40,880 bases of DNA from Paracoccaceae bacterium (GTDB taxonomy: Bacteria; Pseudomonadota; Alphaproteobacteria; Rhodobacterales; Rhodobacteraceae): positions 1 through 40,880 of the forward strand of contig JAPPHA010000031.1 in assembly GCA_028874915.1 (NCBI GenBank), written 5' to 3'. Of this stretch, positions 1-8,708 are shown piece after piece. The notes beneath the pieces were generated by a model. The model searched no databases. It had not been told where the DNA came from and worked only from the letters and a program-made list of their open reading frames with translations. Numbering within the stretch: the first letter of the stretch is position 1; every line of letters starts with the position of its first letter. A program made the position numbers and the translations under genes.

Positions 1-93
1 TTGCCGCGTAGCTTGGCCGCGAAGCCGTCGTCTTCAGGCGACGGAGTGTTCACACAGCGCGAACGATTGAAACAGGAGCATCTTGCCGGGTAA
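1..93 (+). pseudogene. C-terminal tail of a probable IS605-family TnpB protein (cut by window edge)
   Basis: Frame 1 is open from the window edge to TAA at 91-93 and reads as a polar 30-residue tail containing AAKPSSSGDG and FTQRERLKQ. This resembles the low-complexity C-termini of IS200/IS605 TnpB (RNA-guided nuclease) proteins, which run into the right-end hairpin of the element. The RuvC-like catalytic part would lie left of the window, so the call rests on the tail and the hairpin alone. It could be an intact gene continuing upstream or a remnant. It borders further transposase debris. Confidence 0.4.
27..46 (+). repeat. Hairpin resembling the right end of an IS605-type element
   Basis: Perfect 6-bp stem CCGTCG/CGACGG with the loop TCTTCAGG, followed by AGTGTTCAC. 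The arrangement AAGCC-stem-TTCA-stem-GAGTGTTCAC is typical of IS200/IS605 right ends, where it forms the end of the guide (omega) RNA scaffold and the transposase recognition hairpin. The stem and loop are seen directly; the IS605 assignment is an inference from similarity of layout. Confidence 0.4.
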
Positions 94-230
94 GGACTGA
101 CCTTTTCGAGTTCCATTGTTCCGGTAAATTCTTCGTCTCCCCTGTTCCGAGGCTCGCGGTGGCTTTCGCCGATGGGGGATTCCTTCCAGAATCGAGTTGT
201 GATTCCAAAGGGGGTATGGGTGATTCGTGA

Positions 231-1339
231 ACGACAGAAACTCGGACCAGCCGTGGTGCAACGGCGCGGGCGGAAACCGCCGCACTTCGCGACGTCGTAG
301 ACAGCCTCCGCGAACAGCCCGCCCACCAAGACGAACAACTCGCCGAACGGAACCTGTCAATCACTGAGCTTCGGGATGAGATCACGCTCCTGCAGGACGA
401 GATCCGGGCACTCAAGAACCTGCCCAAACGTCCCCGGATGAGGCCGAGCGGCATGGCCGCCACGGCCGAGGCGGCCGACGCCGCGAGGTCCGGGTGCTGC
501 GGGCCGTGTGGGAGACCCTGGACGGCCGCCGGCACGTGGCGCCGATTCCCGGGGCCCTGGTCTCCGGCCAGGAGCAGTACGGGCTCGGCGTGAAGGCCTT
601 CGTGCTGAACGCTCACCCACCAGGGCCAATCAACGGTGAACCGCATCAAGGCGCTCCTCAACGACGCCGGGATGGGCATCTCGAAACGGACGGTCCAGCG
701 GATGCTCACCGAGGACGTGGCCGGGATGGTCGCCGAGGCGCGTGAGATCCTGAAGGCCGACCTGGCCAGTGCCTCCTGGGTCGCCGTCGATGACACCGAC
801 GCCCGGCGTGGTGGCCGCATTGGATATTGCACCGCCATTGGCAATGACAATTTCACCCATTTCCGCAGCAGTGATACGAAGTGTCGACTGAATTTCTTCG
901 ACCATCTCTGCGCCGGTGATGAGCGGCTGATCCTCAACGATGCCGCCTTCGACCACATGCGGCGCCTGACCCACTCCGGCCCGGTCATCCGGGCTCTGGC
1001 GGATTTCCCTCGGAAGCTCTTCCCCGACCGGGCGGCCCATCTGGACGGTCTCGGCCTCTCGGCGCTCACGGTGACGTCGGACCCGGTCCGCGGCGCCACC
1101 GAGAGCGCCCGCTGGGGCAAGGTGCTCGAGACCGGTCGCATGTGACGCAGCGGAAGCTCTCGGCCGGCACCCGGAGCGAGCCGGAACGCCAGGCCCGGAA
1201 CGCCGGACTCGGGATTCTGAAGACCTGCGGCAAGCTTGGGATCTCCTTCGGAGACACCCTGGCCGATCGCTTCGGCGTGGCAGGCTCTCCCACCGTCCCG
1301 CGGCTCACCGATCTTATCGTTGAGCGTACCACCGCCTGA
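231..1339 (+). pseudogene. Degenerate IS66-type transposase (frameshifted, internally deleted)
   Basis: The pieces follow IS66 transposase order but lie in different frames. About 270-460 gives the N-terminal leucine-rich region (LRDEITLLQDEIRALK, then KRPRMRPSGM). About 494-640 matches the start of the core in another frame (GLGVKAFVL). At 636-1145 comes the best-preserved block, with ISKRTVQRML, then WVAVDDTDARRGGRIGYCT-IGNDNFTHF, which is the DDT-x-GYCTxIGN catalytic signature. At 1142-1339 is the C-terminal motif LKTCGKLGISFGDTLADRFG. The zinc-binding segment between pieces one and two and the second half of the catalytic core are missing, and no start codon precedes the first piece. It cannot make a working transposase. 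It is next to the probable TnpB tail, so this edge of the window is an insertion hotspot or scar. Confidence 0.75.
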
Positions 1340-1713
1340 CGCCCGGGAACGTAATCGGCCCACGTTTCCGCCCATGAATCCGACGCCCCGTCACCGGCGC
1401 AGTGACAGATGTTACTGATGCTGACTACAGCCTGTCACGGATCCAAATCCGGGCACTCACCGTCGTAATTTCCCCAGGAAACTGCCCCTTTCAGCGAGTC
1501 TGTCAATTCTGCGGAATTTAGGCCAGAATCCGGGACCCGGTTCGCATCCCGTTTCGTTCCGTTCGTCATTGTGTCTTCCGTCGCGTCGACCGGGACGCAC
1601 GTGCCTGTGCCGGACGCCAATTTGAGCGGTTTCGCCGACAGGGAAATGGCTTTCATCCGAATCTCGCATCGTCTATTTTTTCGTTCAAGACGGTCATGTT
1701 GGAGGATCGCCCG
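1340..1713. other. Intergenic region; no confident gene
   Basis: Lies between the transposase remnant and the lipoprotein gene. The only plausible coding element is a 44-codon ORF on the - strand, listed separately. No clear IS terminal inverted repeat was found past the transposase remnant. The AT-rich stretch at about 1671-1690 probably belongs to the promoter region of the downstream gene, but no convincing -35/-10 pair was seen. Confidence 0.5.
1435..1569 (-). CDS. Possible small protein, unknown
   Basis: A 44-residue ORF read divergently from the lipoprotein gene. The ATG (1567-1569) is preceded on its strand by GGAAG with a 5-6 nt spacer, a fair ribosome-binding site, which favours this start over an in-frame ATG at 1656 that would add 29 residues. 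The product is acidic and hydrophilic (ends NYDGECPDLDP) with no signal peptide or membrane segment, and I recognise no family. It may equally be a chance ORF in GC-rich DNA. Confidence 0.2.
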   Translation of the reverse strand: MTNGTKRDANRVPDSGLNSAELTDSLKGAVSWGNYDGECPDLDP

Positions 1714-2907
1714 ATGCCTATCCGATTGCGGGTTCTGGACTTGGTGCTTTTGCCGGCTCTCGTGTTGGTTCTGGCGGTTGCCGCGGGCTGTGTCCCCGAA
1801 CAGTCCGCAATCCGGCCGACCGGGAAACCGCCGCTGTCTGTAACGGTGGCGCTGTTGGTTCCCGCGGAATCCGGAGACGCCCGGCAGGATGCGCTGGCAG
1901 ACAGCCTGGTCCGGTCAGCGCAACTGGCCGTCGGCGATCTCGGTCCGGATGCCAGGATCGACCTTCAGGTTTACGCCACCGCAGCGGACCCGGAGACCGC
2001 GGTCGCGGCGGTCCGAGCCGCGGCGGAAGACGAGGCCGACATTATTCTCGGGCCCCTGTTTTCCGGCGTCACGGTCGCTGTCGGAAAGGAAGCCGACCGG
2101 CTGGGACTCGACGTGCTCAGCTTTTCCAACAATACAAAGATTGCCGGTGGAAACATTTATGTCCTTGGCGTTTCATTCGAGAATACCGCTGACCGGCTGA
2201 TCGCGCATGCGGCGAATCAGGGCATTTCCCGCATTGCCGTTATTGCCGCCCAGAACGACGCCGGGCGGCTTGCATCCGGTGCCGTTGAGAACGCCGCGGT
2301 CATCAATGGTGCGAGGGTGGTCAGTGTCGCCACGTATGAACGGTCGGCGCCGGGAGCCATCGGGGCCATCGACATCATCCGCGAGACAGTTACCAATTCC
2401 GCGGCGCAGGCCGTGGTTCTTGATGCCGACACGGCCGGGGCCCTGCCGATTTTCGCGGAAATGCTGCCCGAGGCTGCGCCCGAGGGCGAGGCCATTGCAG
2501 AGGACGTCCAATTCATCGGCCTGACCCGATGGGACATTCCGCGGGAGACACTTCGCCAGCCGGGGCTGGAGGGCGGTTGGTTCGCGTTGCCGGACCCGGC
2601 AATTCATGAGCAATTCGTTAGGCGGTACCGAAATGCCCATGGAACCCGGCCACATCCGCTGTCGGGCCTCGCCTATGACGGGATCGCCCTCATCGGCGCC
2701 CTGGCCAGTACCGGAAACCCCAGAGCACTGACAGAACAAGGCCTGACCCAGACGGACGGTTTTGTCGGGGTCAACGGCATCTTCCGCCTTCGCACGGACG
2801 GAACCGTCGAGCGCAGACTCGCAATTGCCAGGGTCCACGACGGAGACGTGGAAATCATCGAGCCGGCTGCCCGGACGTTTGACGGTGGCCATGGCGAATC
2901 ATCATAA
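1714..2907 (+). CDS. Lipoprotein with periplasmic-binding fold; penicillin-binding protein activator / ABC substrate-binding-like
   Basis: 397 residues. The ATG at 1714 is chosen because GGAGG (1701-1705) sits 8 nt upstream; an ATG at 1696 would lie before that site. The N-terminus is a lipoprotein signal: PIRLR, a hydrophobic core, then lipobox AVAAGC with the acylated Cys at residue 26. The mature part looks like a type I periplasmic-binding (Leu/Ile/Val-receptor-like) domain: VTVALLVPAES near the start, IILGPLFSGVTVAV, the middle LDVLSFSNNTKIAG, and ISRIAVIAAQNDAGR. This architecture is shared by outer-membrane activators of penicillin-binding proteins (LpoA type) and by branched-chain amino-acid receptors. 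No permease or ATPase genes are adjacent, which favours the LpoA-like role in peptidoglycan synthesis; murJ two genes downstream points the same way. It overlaps the glnD start by 17 nt, suggesting co-transcription. Confidence 0.7.
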   Translation: MPIRLRVLDLVLLPALVLVLAVAAGCVPEQSAIRPTGKPPLSVTVALLVPAESGDARQDALADSLVRSAQLAVGDLGPDARIDLQVYATAADPETAVAAVRAAAEDEADIILGPLFSGVTVAVGKEADRLGLDVLSFSNNTKIAGGNIYVLGVSFENTADRLIAHAANQGISRIAVIAAQNDAGRLASGAVENAAVINGARVVSVATYERSAPGAIGAIDIIRETVTNSAAQAVVLDADTAGALPIFAEMLPEAAPEGEAIAEDVQFIGLTRWDIPRETLRQPGLEGGWFALPDPAIHEQFVRRYRNAHGTRPHPLSGLAYDGIALIGALASTGNPRALTEQGLTQTDGFVGVNGIFRLRTDGTVERRLAIARVHDGDVEIIEPAARTFDGGHGESS

Positions 2908-5788
2908 AGTCGGGGAAGTCCGCGAAGCTGCCGCCCAACCGGGTACAGACGGGTCGCTGAACCGGGAATCCGGCGCGGAAACGAATCCCGCGATTCCCGG
3001 GACCGATGGCGGCGACGGTCCCCGGCTTGTCACCGATCCGGAAAGGATCATCGAACCTCTCGCAATTGCCAGACGAGTCACTCGGGCCGCATCGGACACA
3101 TCCGGTGACGCCGCAGTCCGCCGGGCTGTCTCGGACATCCTCGCCGAGGCCAACCGGACCGGCCGGGCGGCCATTCGGGAATCCTATCTCGCCCAGCCCT
3201 TCCGCACGGCAGAGACCATAAGGTCCTACACGTGGCTGATCGATGGAATTGTCAAGGCCGCGCATCAGGCGGCGACCGGCATTCACGGCCCGTCAGAAGG
3301 GGACAGGGCCGCGGACAATCTCGCCGTTCTTGCTGTCGGCGGCTACGGCCGGGCGGAAATGGCCCCCCGGTCCGATGTCGACATCCTCTTTCTCGTCGGC
3401 GGCAAACCGTCGTCGCGCATCCAGCGAATCATCGAGTTCGTTCTTTACGTCCTCTGGGATACCGGGCTGAAAGTCGGCCAGGCCACACGCAGCGTCGGCG
3501 AATGCCTGTCTCTCGGCAAGACGGATCAGACGATACGGACCGCGCTTCTCGAGTGCCGCCACATCTGCGGCGACCGACGGCTTTCCAACCGTCTGGACGA
3601 CAGGCTCTGGCGGGAACTGTTCAGCCGGACCGCCTCCGAATTCGTCGAGGGAAAACTCCGTGAACGCGCGGAACGCCATCACCGGCAAGGCGGTCAGCGT
3701 TACATGCTTGAACCCAATGTCAAGGAAGGCAAAGGGGGACTCCGCGACCTGCAGTCCCTCTACTGGATCACCAAGTATCTGAGCCGTGCCCGCCACTCCG
3801 AAGACATGGTGGCCCACGGGTTCTTTACGCACGCCGAGTACAATCGCTTTGCCGAGGCCGAGAGATTTCTCTGGACCGTGCGCTGCCACCTGCATCTGGC
3901 GACGGGACGGGCCAGCGATCAGTTGACCTATGACCGGCAGGTGGAAATCGCTCAGATTCTCGAATTCGAAGACAGGGACGGGCTGCGCGGAGTCGAACAC
4001 TTCATGCAGACCTATTTTCGTCACGCAACGCATGTCGGAGAACTGACCCGGATCTTTCTCACGAAGCTCGAGGCCCAGCATGTCAAGCGGCCGCCAGCCC
4101 GGATCCGCCTGCCGTTGAACCGCAGGTGGCGCGATTCCCCAAAGGCACCGAAAGGATATGTCATAACCCACGGGCGCCTGGCGATCGCCGATGAACAGAG
4201 CTTTCTCGCCGATCCTCTCAACCTTCTGAGGATTTTCGAAGAGGGATTGCGGTCGGGTATCCTGATTCATCCCGATGCCATGCGGCTGATCACCGCCAAC
4301 CTGCACCGGATCGATGACGGCGTCCGCAATCACCCGGAAGCCCGCAAGATCTTCATGGACCTGATGCTGAAATACGGGAACCCGGAGCGGGCACTCAGGC
4401 GAATGAACGAACTCGGCGTCCTGGCCACATTCATTCCCGAGTTCCAGCCCATCGTGGCCCTGTCGGAGTTCAGCCTCTACCACAAGTACACCGTCGACGA
4501 GCACACCATTCAGTGCATTTCCAATCTCAACCAGATCGAGCACGGAGAACTGGTCGAGAGCCTGCCGGTGGCGACCGGCATTCTCCGTGCCGGAGTCAAC
4601 CGCCGCGTCCTTTATGTCGCGCTCCTCCTCCATGACATCGGCAAGGGTCGACCCGAGCACCATTCCGTCGTCGGTGCCCGCATTGCCGAGGCCATCGCAC
4701 CGAGGCTCGGTCTCGACGAACGGGAATCCGAAACCGTGGTCTGGCTGGTCAGCAACCACCTGCTGATGTCGGATGTCGTTCAGAAGCGGGATCTTTCAGA
4801 CCCTCAAACAGTCCTCGGATTTGCGCGCAAGGTGCAGAGTCCGGCCCGATTGAATCTGCTGACCGTCCTGACGGTCTGCGACATCAGGGGCGTCGGTCCG
4901 GGAACCTGGACGTCCTGGAAAGCCCAGCAGATCCGGGACCTTCATGCCCTCACCCGGCGCGCCCTGCTCGAAGGGACAGGGGCCATCACGGCGCATGGCC
5001 GGGTCGAGGAGGCCAAGTCCGCTCTCGCGGAGGCCCTCTCCGACTGGTCCCAGGAAGAACGCGATCTCGAACTGGGGCGCCACTATGACCCCTACTGGTT
5101 GGGTCTTGATTCCGAATCGCAGTTTGTGGTCGCCGGGCTGCTGCGGCAGATCGGGGCCGTCGAGATCGGCTCTCCGTTCAACATTGATCTCAGCCTTGAT
5201 GCCAAACGCGACGTCACCCGCGCCTGTTTTGTCACGGTCGATCATCCGGGAGTCTTCGCAAGCATAGCCGGAGCGCTTGCAATCACGGGCGCCAACGTGC
5301 TGGACGCCAGGACCTACACCAGTTCGGACGGCTATGCGACCTCGGTATTCTGGGTCCACGACGTGGCTGGCGGCCACTATGATACTGTCCGCCTCCCCTG
5401 GCTGCATTCCCGGGTTGCGAAGGCATTGATCAACCAGACCCCGGCCCGGGGCGGCCTCCGGGAACGCGACAAGATCAAGAAACGCGAGCGGGGGTTCATC
5501 GTTCCGACGGAGATCACTTTCGACAACGACGGATCGGCGATCTACACAATCATCGAAGTCGACACCCGCGACCGGCCGGGACTGCTCTACGACCTCACGC
5601 GAACGCTAAGCCAACTGAACATCCGCATCTCGTCAGCCGTCATCGCCACATACGGCGCCCAAGCCGTTGATGTGTTCTATGTGAAGGACATGTTCGGGCT
5701 GAAGATCCGATCGGCCACAAAACAGGAGACCCTACGGCACCACTTGCGGGATGCCATCGATCGTGGAGCCAAACAGGCGGTCAGATGA
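2891..5788 (+). CDS. glnD: Bifunctional uridylyltransferase/uridylyl-removing enzyme (PII sensor)
   Basis: 965 residues, close to the usual GlnD length of about 900-950. It adds and removes UMP on the PII proteins GlnB/GlnK in response to glutamine, controlling nitrogen assimilation in the cytoplasm. Domains in order: nucleotidyltransferase core with GGYGRAEMAPRSDVD (residues about 150-164, the catalytic G-G...D-x-D); the GlnD linker with LEPNVKEGKGGLRDLQSL; HD phosphohydrolase domain with LLHDIGKG (about 578-585) for deuridylylation; and two C-terminal ACT domains, starting near residues 777 (VDHPGVFASIAGAL) and 887 (DTRDRPGLLYDLTRTL), which bind glutamine. The ATG at 2891 overlaps the lipoprotein gene by 17 nt and has no strong ribosome site, so translational coupling is likely. 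The first 50 or so residues are poorly conserved-looking, so a later start is possible. The stop overlaps the murJ start as ATGA. Confidence 0.95.
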   Translation: MANHHKVGEVREAAAQPGTDGSLNRESGAETNPAIPGTDGGDGPRLVTDPERIIEPLAIARRVTRAASDTSGDAAVRRAVSDILAEANRTGRAAIRESYLAQPFRTAETIRSYTWLIDGIVKAAHQAATGIHGPSEGDRAADNLAVLAVGGYGRAEMAPRSDVDILFLVGGKPSSRIQRIIEFVLYVLWDTGLKVGQATRSVGECLSLGKTDQTIRTALLECRHICGDRRLSNRLDDRLWRELFSRTASEFVEGKLRERAERHHRQGGQRYMLEPNVKEGKGGLRDLQSLYWITKYLSRARHSEDMVAHGFFTHAEYNRFAEAERFLWTVRCHLHLATGRASDQLTYDRQVEIAQILEFEDRDGLRGVEHFMQTYFRHATHVGELTRIFLTKLEAQHVKRPPARIRLPLNRRWRDSPKAPKGYVITHGRLAIADEQSFLADPLNLLRIFEEGLRSGILIHPDAMRLITANLHRIDDGVRNHPEARKIFMDLMLKYGNPERALRRMNELGVLATFIPEFQPIVALSEFSLYHKYTVDEHTIQCISNLNQIEHGELVESLPVATGILRAGVNRRVLYVALLLHDIGKGRPEHHSVVGARIAEAIAPRLGLDERESETVVWLVSNHLLMSDVVQKRDLSDPQTVLGFARKVQSPARLNLLTVLTVCDIRGVGPGTWTSWKAQQIRDLHALTRRALLEGTGAITAHGRVEEAKSALAEALSDWSQEERDLELGRHYDPYWLGLDSESQFVVAGLLRQIGAVEIGSPFNIDLSLDAKRDVTRACFVTVDHPGVFASIAGALAITGANVLDARTYTSSDGYATSVFWVHDVAGGHYDTVRLPWLHSRVAKALINQTPARGGLRERDKIKKRERGFIVPTEITFDNDGSAIYTIIEVDTRDRPGLLYDLTRTLSQLNIRISSAVIATYGAQAVDVFYVKDMFGLKIRSATKQETLRHHLRDAIDRGAKQAVR

Positions 5789-7329
5789 CCCGGCCGGTGC
5801 GCCTTTATCGCAAGTTCTTCACCGTTGGCAGTTGGACCATCCTCAGCAGGATCACCGGCTTCCTCCGAGACATCATCATTGCCGCCCTGTTCGGTTCCGG
5901 TCCCATCGCCGAGGCGTTTCAGGTGGCGTTTTCACTCCCCAACCTGTTTCGCAGGCTGTTCGCCGAGGGCACGGTCAATACGGCGTTTGTACCCATCTTT
6001 GCCCGAAAGGTCCGCCAGAAGGAGCGACCGGAAGCTTTCGCCCGAGACGTATTCTCGGGGTTGACCGGGTTTCTGATCGCACTCACCCTTATCGCCCAGG
6101 CTGCCATGCCCTGGCTGGTTCTGGCGATGGCCAGCGGTTTCCGCGGCGACGGGCGGTTCGACCTCGCTGTCGACTTTGGCCGCATCTGTTTTCCTTACAT
6201 CCTGTTCATTGCCCTCGCCGCGCTTCTCGGGGGAATTCTCAACGCCTTCGGTCGGTTCGCCGCGGCGGCGGCGGCGCCGGTCCTGCTCAATCTCGTCCTG
6301 ATCGGGGCAATGGCCCTGGCGATTTGGGCCGGCTTCGACCCTGGAACGGCGCTGGCCTGGGGTGTTCCGGTTGCCGGCCTGGCGCAGTTCCTGTTGCTCC
6401 TGGAGGCGGCTCGGCGAGCCGGTTTCCGACCTGTACCGTGTTGGCCCCGACTGACGCCGGACATCCGTCGTCTCGCCGTGGTCGCCGTGCCGGCCATTCT
6501 TGCCGGCGGGGTCGTCCAGGTGAATCTCCTGGTCGGCCGCCAGGTCGCCAGTCACTTCGACGGGGCCATCCAGTGGCTCGCCGTCGCCGACCGTCTTTAC
6601 CAGCTGCCACTCGGCGTTGTCGGCATATCCATCGGGGTCGTGCTGCTGCCCGACCTGTCGAAACGGCTGGCGGGCGGCGATGTCGATGGAGCCCGGGAGG
6701 CCTTCAACCGGGCCAACGAGTTTGCTCTCGCCCTGACGCTGCCGGCGGCCCTCGCGCTGATCGTCATCCCGCTGCCGCTGGTTTCGGTTCTCTTCGAACG
6801 CGGCGCCTTTACACGTGCGGACAGCCTCGCCACGGCTGCGGCCCTTGCCATTTACGGGGCCGGCTTGCCGGCTTTCGTCCTGCAAAAGACACTGCAGCCG
6901 CTGTTCTTCGCCCGTGAGGACACGCGGACGCCCTTCCGCCACGCGTTTGTGGCCATGCTCGCAAATGCGGTCATCGCCATCGGTCTCATCCCGGTCGCCG
7001 GCTATCTGTCGGCCGCGTTCGGGACCACCCTGTCCTCCTGGCTGATGGTCCTGCTGCTCTGGCGCAGTAGCCGCAGGTTTGGCGAATCCGCCCGATTTGA
7101 CGAACGCCTGCGGGCCGTCGTCCCTAGAGCCGGTCTGGCGGCCGTTGTCATGGCCGCTGTCGTTTTTGGCATTGGAACGGCCCTCGAGAGCGCCCTGATC
7201 ACACCGGGTTTCCGCTATGTTGCGCTTGCACTGCTGATCGGGGCCGGCGCCGCCGCGTATTTCGGGGCCGCGATCCTGCTGCGCGCAATCTCGATCAGCA
7301 ACCTCCGATCCCATTTGTCCGGCGGTTGA
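5785..7329 (+). CDS. murJ: Lipid II flippase MurJ (MviN family)
   Basis: 514 residues. It moves the peptidoglycan precursor lipid II across the inner membrane. The N-terminal signature is clear: SRITGFLRDIIIAALFG, then EAFQVAFSLPNLFRRLFAEG and NTAFVPIF, in the form normally seen in MurJ. The rest is a run of about 14 hydrophobic segments, as expected for the MOP exporter fold, with QLPLGVVGISIGVVLLPDLS and VLFERGAFT in the second half. The start ATG overlaps the glnD stop (ATGA at 5785-5788), so the two genes are translated together. The glnD-murJ pairing is common in alphaproteobacteria. Nothing looks broken. Confidence 0.95.
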   Translation: MTRPVRLYRKFFTVGSWTILSRITGFLRDIIIAALFGSGPIAEAFQVAFSLPNLFRRLFAEGTVNTAFVPIFARKVRQKERPEAFARDVFSGLTGFLIALTLIAQAAMPWLVLAMASGFRGDGRFDLAVDFGRICFPYILFIALAALLGGILNAFGRFAAAAAAPVLLNLVLIGAMALAIWAGFDPGTALAWGVPVAGLAQFLLLLEAARRAGFRPVPCWPRLTPDIRRLAVVAVPAILAGGVVQVNLLVGRQVASHFDGAIQWLAVADRLYQLPLGVVGISIGVVLLPDLSKRLAGGDVDGAREAFNRANEFALALTLPAALALIVIPLPLVSVLFERGAFTRADSLATAAALAIYGAGLPAFVLQKTLQPLFFAREDTRTPFRHAFVAMLANAVIAIGLIPVAGYLSAAFGTTLSSWLMVLLLWRSSRRFGESARFDERLRAVVPRAGLAAVVMAAVVFGIGTALESALITPGFRYVALALLIGAGAAAYFGAAILLRAISISNLRSHLSGG

Positions 7330-7475
7330 TCATCAAGCGACTTTCACCAATCGCCAGACGCTGACCTCCCGACCGGCCGGGTCGAACCTGCAGTGCTTTG
7401 GATTCAGGGTTCGGTTTTTACCGGCAACCGTCTAATCTTCCGACAATTACCTGCGAAAACGGGACGGTGGCACAC

Positions 7476-8168
7476 ATGGATTCGCTCCACATCCTCGACG
7501 GCTATTGCGAACGGGTCGGTACCCTCCCCGACTTCTGGGGGGAACCGGTCAATGCCGTCACCAATCTCGCGTTCATCCTGTCTGCCCTCTGGCTGTTTTC
7601 ACTGGCACGCCAGGCCTCCCGCCGTGACCCGTTTGTTCTCGCGCTGATCCTCGTCATCGCGGCCATCGGAACCGGCTCTTTTCTGTTCCATACGTTTGCC
7701 ACATTTTGGGCACTGGCCAGCGATGTGATTCCGATCCAGATCTTCATCATGTCCTATTTCGGTCTGATCCTGAACCGGGTTCACCGTCTCGGAGGTGTCT
7801 TGTCGATTGTCGGGGCACTTCTTTTCCTGCCCTTCGCCTTCGGCCTCCAGCTCCTGCTCGGTGACAGTATCTTCGGAGGCGCAAATGCCGGCTATATCGC
7901 GGCCCTCATCCTGCTCTTCGGCAACGCGCTACTGCTGCTTTCGCGAAATCATCCGATTGTCCCCTATCTGCTGGCAGGAAGCGGCGTCTTCACCCTGTCA
8001 ATCGCCTTCCGGATGCTCGATGAACCGGTTTGCAACAGTGTTCCCATCGGAACGCATTTCCTCTGGCACATCCTGAATGCCATTGTTCTCGCCATCGTGA
8101 TGGCCGGACTCATCCGCCACGGATCGATCGCGACCGCAGTCGCCGGCAAACCGACCCCTGACAAGTGA
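7476..8168 (+). CDS. Alkaline ceramidase-like integral membrane hydrolase (CREST superfamily)
   Basis: 230 residues, mostly hydrophobic, about seven membrane helices. The N-terminus ILDGYCER, then FWGEPVNAVTNLAF, is typical of the ceramidase family (PF05875 type). The zinc ligands known from human ACER3 (His-Asp spaced 11, and His-x3-His) appear intact: His72 in GSFLFHTF, Asp83 in ALASDVIPI, His194 and His198 in GTHFLWHIL. Eukaryotic members hydrolyse the amide bond of ceramides; bacterial substrates are largely unknown and could be N-acyl lipids such as ornithine lipids or sphingolipid-like molecules. The ATG at 7476 is preferred over an upstream in-frame start at 7398, since similarity begins here; the ribosome site is weak (GGACGGTGG). 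The gene lies 146 nt after murJ on the same strand. Confidence 0.75.
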   Translation: MDSLHILDGYCERVGTLPDFWGEPVNAVTNLAFILSALWLFSLARQASRRDPFVLALILVIAAIGTGSFLFHTFATFWALASDVIPIQIFIMSYFGLILNRVHRLGGVLSIVGALLFLPFAFGLQLLLGDSIFGGANAGYIAALILLFGNALLLLSRNHPIVPYLLAGSGVFTLSIAFRMLDEPVCNSVPIGTHFLWHILNAIVLAIVMAGLIRHGSIATAVAGKPTPDK

Positions 8169-8708
8169 GCTTGGCCCGGTGCAGGGTCCCGTCTGAACTG
8201 TTCCCTTCGATCGACTGTTGCCCCATCGAAAATGCTCCCGGGCGCAGTGGCTCGAATGCCGCAGGAAGGATGATAAACATGGCGTCACGAAATACACTCG
8301 GGACGGCGGTCTGTAGCGGGCGGTTCGGAAACGAGACGATTGTGCTCGACGATCTCTCGACAATCGTGACCGATCGCCGAGAGCCTGCGATTTCCGTGGT
8401 TTCGAGGCCGTTCGCCGGCGCGGCCGGCCGGGCCATTCGCCCCTCCCGCCCCGTTCATGACGACACGTCACGGAAGCACGATGGCAGTGAGGTCGGCAGA
8501 CCCCGACCGCATCGGCATGAAACTCCACTGCCGACATCGAACGATGCGGGCAACGACAAACCGGTTGAATCCATCAAGACGTCCCCGGGTTCGGATCCGT
8601 TGCCCGCGTTGACATCAATTCCCTGGCAGGCTTGTCCAGGTCCACCAGAAATCAGGAATTCCCGGGCGTCGTCGAGATCCCACGATTGTATCGGGGCTGG
8701 AGGCGTCC
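8169..8708. other. Intergenic region between converging genes; no gene recognised
   Basis: 540 bases between the ceramidase-like gene (+) and the M20 hydrolase gene (-), both of which end here. Open frames of up to about 200 codons cross it, but they have no ribosome site, overlap one another and give arginine/proline/serine-rich products unlike a family I know. No hairpin with a T-run that would mark a rho-independent terminator was found on either strand. Confidence 0.5.

Noticed and set aside
50-1375. 441-codon open frame on the - strand
   Set aside because: Antisense to the recognisable IS66 transposase pieces.
3293-4759. 488-codon open frame on the - strand
   Set aside because: Lies wholly inside glnD on the opposite strand; the product has no family features.
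5932-7314. 460-codon open frame on the - strand
   Set aside because: Antisense shadow of murJ with a highly polar, Gln/Asp/Arg-rich product.
8110-8436. 108-codon - strand frame in the gap after the ceramidase-like gene
   Set aside because: Reads somewhat like protein, but overlaps the ceramidase gene, lacks a ribosome site and matches no family I know.
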